From Purshia tridentata (taxonomy: Eukaryota > Streptophyta > Magnoliopsida > Rosales > Rosaceae): 56,902 bases of DNA. Both the position numbers and the translations under genes were made by a program. Shown piece by piece: positions 50,659-56,902 of this stretch (position 1 is its first letter; every line of letters begins with the position of its first letter). The stretch spans positions 1 to 56,902 of the forward strand of contig QANT01004863.1 of NCBI GenBank assembly GCA_003254885.1. The letters are read 5' to 3'. The notes under the pieces are model-generated. The model did no database searches. It saw nothing but the letters and a program-made list of their open reading frames with translations, and was not told where the DNA came from.

Positions 50659-53265
50659 TCATCTTCCTCCTGTATTCACAAATTGTGAAAAAACTGCATT
50701 TGTGCCGAACTCGGGATCAAAATCAGCCTCACTTGCAGCGCTCTCTTCATCAATGGTCAACATGGCATTATGCATAGCATAGGACTCATTTACTTTGTCT
50801 TCAGCAACAAATGTTTCTCCATCAGGATTTTCATGCAACTGTAGTGCAAACTCAAGGTTCCAAAGCACATCACCCATCGAAGGACGCTCAATTCCATGAT
50901 CAGATAAACACTTCTCAGCTGTCTCTGCAAACTTTTGCAGACACTCAGGATTGATAATCTTCCCTGCAGCCATAAGATGTGGGTCAATAATTTTATGAAG
51001 AGTTCCCTTCCTTCTACAGTGTGTGGCCCAATCTGCAAGACTAACTTGTTCCTTAGGCAAGCTAGCATTAAGCGCTGGCCTTGCACACAAGACTTCAAAG
51101 AGGACTACCCCAAAAGAGTAAACATCAGATTTCTCTGTCAATTGTTGCCTGCGGAAATACTCAGGGTCCAAGTACCCAAAGCTACCCTTCACCATTGTAC
51201 TAACATGGGTTTGGTTATTAAGATTAGGACCTGTTTTTGATAGCCCGAAATCGGACACTTTAGCTACCCAATTCTCATCCAATAGGATGTTTGTGGTTTT
51301 CACATCTCTGTGGATGATGGTGTACCTGGCACCAGTGTGAAGATAGTGCAATCCCCTTGCAGCTCCAATGCAAATTTCCAACCTCTGCTTCCATGATAAG
51401 GGCGGCTTGTTGCTCCTGCAAAGGTGCTCTCTCAGAGTCCCATTAGCCATGTAATCATAAACCAGAACCATCTCACCATCTTCTTCACAAAAACCAATCA
51501 AAGAGACTAAATGCTTGTGCCTAAGCTTTGAAAGCATCTCAATTTCAGTTTGGAACTCATTCACTCCTTGTTCTGAAGATGGATTCGATCTTTTTATAGC
51601 CACTTTGGTCCCTCCATCAATAATGCCTTCGTAAACCTTCCCAAACCCTCCAACCCCAATAACTTGGGATTCATTAAAGTTTTTGGTACCCTGCTTGATC
51701 TCAGCCAATGAAAAATGCCTACATAGACCTGCAGCAGCAAGGCTTGAAACCCGGCTACTGCCAGTGCCAGCAGTACTCTTACCAGTCACAGTGGATGTGT
51801 GAGAGCTACCATATAGCGGCAACCAAGCACTAACCCTGCCCTCCGCTCCATTCAATTTTCTTTTCTTCCTTTGGTACACAACACAAGACACAGCTGCAAC
51901 AACAGCAACACCACCAGCAGCCCCACCAGCTATCTCACCAATTATTTGGCCCTTACCTTTATCCTTATCCGATGGAATAAAAGACGACCTCTTTGCCGCT
52001 GCCTCAGCATTGAGAAGCATCTCTGACGGGTTCGGATTCAGGCCTGCCAAATTCCCACTAGTGTCATTAACCTTGAAAAGCTCCAATCCATTAAGTATTG
52101 CATCAAAGTATTCAGGCTTCGCTGACACAGATGGGTGCAAGGCCACCCACAGTTCCACATCACCATCTCTACCATTAACATAAGTTGCATAGTCCTTATA
52201 AACCGGCAGTCCTATGGACCCAGCCCATCCAATCACATCTGCATCCGGCTGCGCTGTTTGGTTGTTGAGAAAAATATCAAACACCCTCTGGTTTATCTTG
52301 GTCAGACGAAGCTCACAGAAATGGAACCTGACAACATATGTAAAATTTGCATCAACCTGGAAAATCCAAGTGAGATTGTAATTCTCATTGACTTTTGTAT
52401 CAGGTCCCATTGATCTAGCTGTGCTGTACACATCGAGAGGTGCAATATAATTGGGCACATTTCTTGGATATTTTATGCTGACGTTACCAGCCTGAAAGGT
52501 TACCCCATAGGCTGCACCAAACAAGTATGGAGAATCATCGTACCATGTCCGCGAAAGCTGGGAGTCATTGGTACTTGGAATGTACTGTCCACCAACATTG
52601 AGCCTAAACATGGTCTGAACCGAGGAGTTCTGGACATCGATATTTTGGTCCTCGAACCCGACCATGGTGGCAGGCTGAAAAATTTCCGGTATGGGAATTA
52701 CCTCAATTCCATTAACAAAACCGTAAGACTTGTCCCGTTGTGAAGAGGGTGTGAATGTGATGTTCAGATTGCCAGATTGGACGGGGATGAGGGAGAACTC
52801 TCTTGCCACATAGGCCTGGGTGAGAGCTTGGGTTGTAATGGAGGCACTGAAATTGCTGAGGAGGGTGAACCCATTTGCAAGCACGTCGAAATACGAGTTG
52901 GAGGGGTCGAGGGAGTTATATGAAGCTGGATAGAAATAGACTCTGACCCAGAGGCGCTTCGTTGGTGGAACAGAGAACTTGTATGAGGATGAGGATTTGA
53001 AAATCCTTGCTGACATATATGGCACTTGGGATGGCAGAGAAGGGTCTTGGTATTGGGCTGTTGCCGTCTCTGAATTGGTGGCAGAGGTGAGGAATTGGGA
53101 ATCGGACTCCCATTTTCGACCCTCTGAATCGGTGCCACCGCTTGAAGAGCCACAAGAAATTATATAAGAAACAGAGGAATCAGAGTCTCCGCTAAGAACA
53201 GGAATGGTGTTTGATGAGAAAGATAGAAAAATCAAAGAAAATAAGACGTGGGTATTGCAGATCAT
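50659..53265 (-). CDS. CrRLK1L receptor kinase, ANXUR-type
   Basis: Single-exon Catharanthus RLK1-like receptor kinase. Arabidopsis ANX1/ANX2 sense RALF peptides and keep the pollen tube wall intact; FERONIA is the relative elsewhere. About 868 residues from the Met at 53265: a signal peptide, a tandem malectin-like ectodomain (about 35-410), a membrane helix (about 441-462) and a Ser/Thr kinase (about 525-800). Kinase residues are intact: GVGGFGKVYEG, VAIKR, HRDVKTTN, DFGLSKTG, GSFGYLDPEY. The ectodomain block NFSASITTQALTQAY and TATAQYQDPSL are closer to ANXUR than to FERONIA. The tail ends AVFSQFVNTGGR. An in-frame Met at 53394 would add 43 residues before the signal peptide and is not preferred. 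Pollen function is inferred from family. Confidence 0.93.
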   Translation of the reverse strand: MICNTHVLFSLIFLSFSSNTIPVLSGDSDSSVSYIISCGSSSGGTDSEGRKWESDSQFLTSATNSETATAQYQDPSLPSQVPYMSARIFKSSSSYKFSVPPTKRLWVRVYFYPASYNSLDPSNSYFDVLANGFTLLSNFSASITTQALTQAYVAREFSLIPVQSGNLNITFTPSSQRDKSYGFVNGIEVIPIPEIFQPATMVGFEDQNIDVQNSSVQTMFRLNVGGQYIPSTNDSQLSRTWYDDSPYLFGAAYGVTFQAGNVSIKYPRNVPNYIAPLDVYSTARSMGPDTKVNENYNLTWIFQVDANFTYVVRFHFCELRLTKINQRVFDIFLNNQTAQPDADVIGWAGSIGLPVYKDYATYVNGRDGDVELWVALHPSVSAKPEYFDAILNGLELFKVNDTSGNLAGLNPNPSEMLLNAEAAAKRSSFIPSDKDKGKGQIIGEIAGGAAGGVAVVAAVSCVVYQRKKRKLNGAEGRVSAWLPLYGSSHTSTVTGKSTAGTGSSRVSSLAAAGLCRHFSLAEIKQGTKNFNESQVIGVGGFGKVYEGIIDGGTKVAIKRSNPSSEQGVNEFQTEIEMLSKLRHKHLVSLIGFCEEDGEMVLVYDYMANGTLREHLCRSNKPPLSWKQRLEICIGAARGLHYLHTGARYTIIHRDVKTTNILLDENWVAKVSDFGLSKTGPNLNNQTHVSTMVKGSFGYLDPEYFRRQQLTEKSDVYSFGVVLFEVLCARPALNASLPKEQVSLADWATHCRRKGTLHKIIDPHLMAAGKIINPECLQKFAETAEKCLSDHGIERPSMGDVLWNLEFALQLHENPDGETFVAEDKVNESYAMHNAMLTIDEESAASEADFDPEFGTNAVFSQFVNTGGR

Positions 53266-54174
53266 AGCTGAAAAGAGAAACCCTTTTGAGAGACAACTCA
53301 GAAAATGAGAGGTGAGGCAGGACAAGATCAAACGTGAGACGGGAAAAAACAGAGAACAAGAAAATGAGCGAGAAAGTGTTGTAACTAGTACCAATTCAAT
53401 GAATTCTTCTTGCTTTCATTAAAAGCAAAGATTACAAATTTACCTGGGATTTTCAGGAGGGTGCAAGAATTACAAATCAAGCTGTGTTGTGCTTCCATTT
53501 CTCTAAATTGTTGCTATGTTTTTTCAATGTTATTTTTGTGTGCGTTTTTTTTCCAGGATCTAGGGAACGTTAGTATAGGAGGCAGTTACTGGTTTGGAGA
53601 GCAACGGTAAGAGAGAGAATTAGAGAAACGCTAAATGAGTAAATGATGTTTGTTTGGATCCGTTTGGCATTATTGACTGCCTTGGCGTTTCTTTAGTTTG
53701 GCGTTTAAAGGAGCGGTGGTACATTCACTAAGTCCATGAAAGAAGCCTGTACTATATTTTGGGTTATACATGTTTGCATGGGTCTATTTGATGATACATT
53801 TATGGGCCTTATCAGGGAGCTTCATTCATTGCTTCATATTAGGCAAATAAATATATATATATATAAGTAGTTCATTCATGCAATTATATTTTTAAAATAC
53901 ACTTTTTTGTCTCATACATACATATATAATGTTGCATAGAGTCAGACAGAGTATTGAATAATCGTAAGACATAGTAGTCTGAATAACCATAAAGCATCAA
54001 AACACTAAACTAGGCAAAGATTGACAGATTTGTCATTTTGCACCAAAAACTATTCCAATTTGTGAGCAAAGAATCTTCGCAACACCATTATAGTACCAAC
54101 TACCAACTCATCTTCATCTCCAAATCCTTCTTTAATTCTCCTGAAAAAAGAAGAAGCCCCAAACCCAAAACGCC
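53266..54174. other. divergent promoter region, kinase and dirigent genes
   Basis: This spacer lies between the divergent receptor-kinase and dirigent starts. It is AT-rich with an AT run near 53851-53864. The 120 bases next to the kinase start remain open in frame but are taken as 5' leader. No other gene is seen. Confidence 0.55.
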
Positions 54175-54702
54175 ATGTCCACCTCCACTTTCTTCGTACT
54201 CTTCTTCACCATAACTCTCCTCTATGTGGCCTACACGATCCCCAGGCTCCAGCCCAAGCAAACCAAGCTAGTCTTCTATGTCCACGACTACTTAACGGGC
54301 CATGACACATCAGCAACCACCGTGGCCGGGAAAGCCGGACCCACGTCCAGCGTCCTCCACTTCGGGACAATCGTAGCCGTCGACGACCCGGTAACTATTG
54401 GGCCCACTATTGAATCGCAACAGATTGGCAGGGCTCAAGGGTTCTACATCAACTCTGATCTGGATGGGAAGGGCCTGCATTTGGTGTTTTCAGTGATATT
54501 CACTGATGGAGAGTACAAAGATAGTACTCTGGAAATTCAAGGTGCTGATCTTTTTGCAATGAAAGAAAGAGAGTTTGGAATTGTGTCTGGGACTGGGTTT
54601 TTTCGATTTGTTAAGGGTTATGGGATTATGGAGACTGAGTTCATGGATTTAGCTAATCTTAGAGCTGTTCTTAAGCTCACTGTATCACTAAAGCATTATT
54701 AG
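54175..54702 (+). CDS. dirigent protein
   Basis: Secreted dirigent protein, 175 residues, no intron. Dirigent proteins steer stereoselective coupling of phenoxy radicals (lignans, related products) in the apoplast and have no oxidase activity of their own. A signal peptide or anchor covers about residues 5-20. The barrel follows: KLVFYVHDYLTG, HFGTIVAVDDPVTIG, IGRAQGFYINSDLDG, LVFSVIFTDGEYKDSTL, and EFGIVSGTGFFRFVKGYG. The length is normal and the frame is intact. Which product it controls cannot be read from the sequence. AATAAA at about 54771 is a likely poly(A) signal. Confidence 0.95.
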   Translation: MSTSTFFVLFFTITLLYVAYTIPRLQPKQTKLVFYVHDYLTGHDTSATTVAGKAGPTSSVLHFGTIVAVDDPVTIGPTIESQQIGRAQGFYINSDLDGKGLHLVFSVIFTDGEYKDSTLEIQGADLFAMKEREFGIVSGTGFFRFVKGYGIMETEFMDLANLRAVLKLTVSLKHY

Positions 54703-56902
54703 ATCCTTTTTACTCAATTTGCTGTACTTAATCAGATAAAATAGAGAGCTCACATTCAGCTTAAATGCCCAATAAATAAATAATCAAGTTTGAACAAAAA
54801 TTGGTAGGGTGCGCTTAGCCCATGTAGTAGTGCAACACTTCGGCTACACTCGAGAACCAGTACTAGTAACCAAGCTACTAAAGCGGGCTCTCTCCCTAAA
54901 AAAACTAATTTAATATCATGTGGCCCTTGGCCCACGTATCAGATATTGAACTAATAAGAACAGATACAACACTTCACCTTAGCGAGAAGGCCGAAAAAGT
55001 ATGATTTAGGTTTTCTCGGGCTGTCCACTTTATACACCGCTCTGTTTTCCTGCTTTCCTCAATTTATCGATATGGGATTCAGAATTGCTGACTTTGCACT
55101 TCAACGCAATCCTTCTTATTAACCAAGTTATTGATTATAAATCACCGAAGAGATTGATGAATTTGGTGGTTGACAAATGCTTGATACCAGACCATCATTG
55201 AATCTGTAATTTAAGACCTTTTAAGAAAGTGAATTTTTTAATCTTAAAGACTCTTACAAAGTAAACAATCATGTTGCTCAGAAAAACAAAACAAACGAAA
55301 AGCAGTGATGAGCCACTATATATATTGATAATTGTACTTGGGCTGAGCCTGACTTGAATATTAATATCGGTAGTGATAATATATGGGGTGGGGTCGATTG
55401 CGTTAGTCCACTTTGAGCACCTGGACAAGCACACCACTGTCATTACATCTTCTCTTCCTTTGTATATGTCGCTATTTCAAATAGTATGTGTCATTTTTGA
55501 GCATTTAAAATGATGTAGAATACCCTAAAAATAAATTGAAAAAATGTCGACAACAACTATGTGCTAAAATAAACAAGTTAGTATCATTGGTTGGGTGTTG
55601 GCTATTAGAAAAAGAAATGAATAGCATTTTATGGTTGTCTATTAATGATTTTGTACCCTGCATGGATTTTAAGGGTTTTGTTTAATTTCAAAATGTTAAT
55701 GTTTGAAATGCTTTACACGAAATAGGTAAGATGAATCCAAACTCCATGTACATGGTCTGGTCAATCATGAGGGGCTGCAATATTAATATTATATAAATAA
55801 ATCATACTAGCTAGTGTATAAAAACTAGAGAGGCAGTGGGTGTGTGAGAACTAGTTGAATAATATATATATATATATACGTGCAAGTGGCTTAGCGTAGA
55901 GGATTGTGTATTATGATTTCACAAAAACGTTGAAAAGCTTATATGGAGCCAACTTAGGGAATCGGAACACCAATTGGGAATTCAACTCATTATATAAATA
56001 GAACAAATTATACATCAACCAATTTTGATACCTGGCTTGAGTCAAAATTTTTAGTGTTACAATGTGACATGGTTGATTATGATGTCAGTTTCTATATACA
56101 AAATTACAAGTGTCACTGTTTTTCCTCTTGCCCCTGCTGCTATATATGGATTGTGCTGTTCTTAGAAGACCATAGATTTTACCACTGAAAAATTGCACAA
56201 CAGTTTCTTATCTCTTGATGATTGTTTTAATTCGATATATATATATATATATGTTGAAGTTATTACACTGAGAAAACCTGGTTCGATTTTTAGTATGGTG
56301 AATTTGTTAAAATTATAAAACAGAATAATAGAATAATCAGGGTTACAAAATTAGGTGAAATTGCTTATTGTGGACTAGGAAAGCATTGGAAATGTCCCTT
56401 TGTCACTCTCATAAATGCGTGTTAAAAGTTAGTAGAGCTAAGCCAATATCAAATGTTAGAAGTCAAGCGAATTGACGTCTAGGCGTACACTAATATATCA
56501 TTGACATATTTTTTTGTGCAAAACTATAGAAGAGTGAGAGGATTCAAATCCAACCGTGTAGGAAAAACTTTTTATCTTCGAGGCAATGCTAGCTGACTTT
56601 TTCATTTGCTTTCTCTATTTACTTTTTCCCTTCTTACAATATGTAAAGGTTTTTTTTTTAATTTGTTAATGTTTATTTGGAAATAAAAATTTATTTAATA
56701 TTTTTTAAAAGGCATAAATTAAAAAGGAAAAAACTTTTAATGATTTATGTTTTCAAAATATTAAAATCTTACGTATAAAAGTTAATGAAGTACACGTGAC
56801 ATTATGAGAAGGGAGAAGGCAAATGAAGAAGGCAGCTAGCATTGCTCTTTTATCATCGATCAACTAGATCAACTCTAATTCAATATTGATATTAGAGTCT
56901 AA
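54703..56902. other. intergenic, right end of window
   Basis: Dirigent 3' UTR, then AT-rich DNA with AT dinucleotide runs near 55861-55880 and 56234-56253. No open frame with a recognisable domain on either strand. The final 100 bases could be the start of a transcript leading out of the window, but nothing confirms it. Confidence 0.5.

Noticed and set aside
54830..54900. GC-richer block with pseudo-tRNA look
   Set aside because: No cloverleaf with anticodon stem and T-loop consensus could be built.
1..56902. CRISPR arrays, bacterial operons, viral or organellar insertions
   Set aside because: No regularly spaced short repeats, no bacterial-type ORF clusters and no recognisable viral or organellar genes on either strand.

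Overview
This is a stretch of plant nuclear DNA. Most genes are split by many short GT..AG introns, the spacers are AT-rich, and the proteins are plant-specific: DUF247, HOOKLESS1-like, HCF107, TPD1-like, an ANXUR-type receptor kinase and a dirigent protein. The families and compact layout suggest a core eudicot, probably a rosid. Rosaceae is a guess I cannot prove. No organellar, bacterial or viral gene was seen, and no tRNA, rRNA or CRISPR array.

Layout: DUF247 protein (-, 918-2249); aldehyde dehydrogenase ALDH22A1 (+, 14 exons, 4415-9695); HLS1-like acetyltransferase (-, 3 exons, 10206-11897); a single-exon methyltransferase-like membrane protein with a 41-codon upstream ORF (+, 15658-17197); a fumarase without an obvious mitochondrial transit peptide (+, 17 exons, 18934-22607); a CYP21-4-type cyclophilin (+, 7 exons, 23702-25917); an RPA1/MEIOB-like OB-fold protein (+, 12 exons, 26982-30836); a FIP1-like polyadenylation factor (+, 9 exons, 31756-38006); HCF107 (+, 8 exons, 39532-42814); a 5 kb gene-poor stretch; a TPD1-like secreted peptide (+, 3 exons, 47901-48657); an ANXUR-type CrRLK1L kinase (-, 50659-53265); and a dirigent protein (+, 54175-54702). 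All exon models were assembled by hand from splice consensus, frame continuity and family knowledge, and each sums to a whole number of codons.

The genes do not form a pathway. The set ALDH22A1 / CYP21-4 / FIP1-like matches, from memory, the Arabidopsis neighbours At3g66658, At3g66654 and At3g66652, so the window probably keeps an old collinear block with extra genes in between.

Small mobile elements lie between genes. There is a Mutator-like MITE with long terminal inverted repeats and a perfect 9-bp target duplication (136-655), a degenerate long inverted-repeat element (about 2550-3440), a TRIM-like miniature LTR element with a tRNA-Met-type primer site (12770-13116), and a 177-bp MITE with a 9-bp duplication (14897-15073). 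A recent 184-bp tandem duplication lies at 43953-44320.

The points most worth a second look are the uORF upstream of the methyltransferase-like gene, the probable cytosolic fumarase, active-site substitutions in the cyclophilin, the poorly described OB-fold protein, and tandem poly(A) signals just inside the long last intron of the polyadenylation-factor gene.
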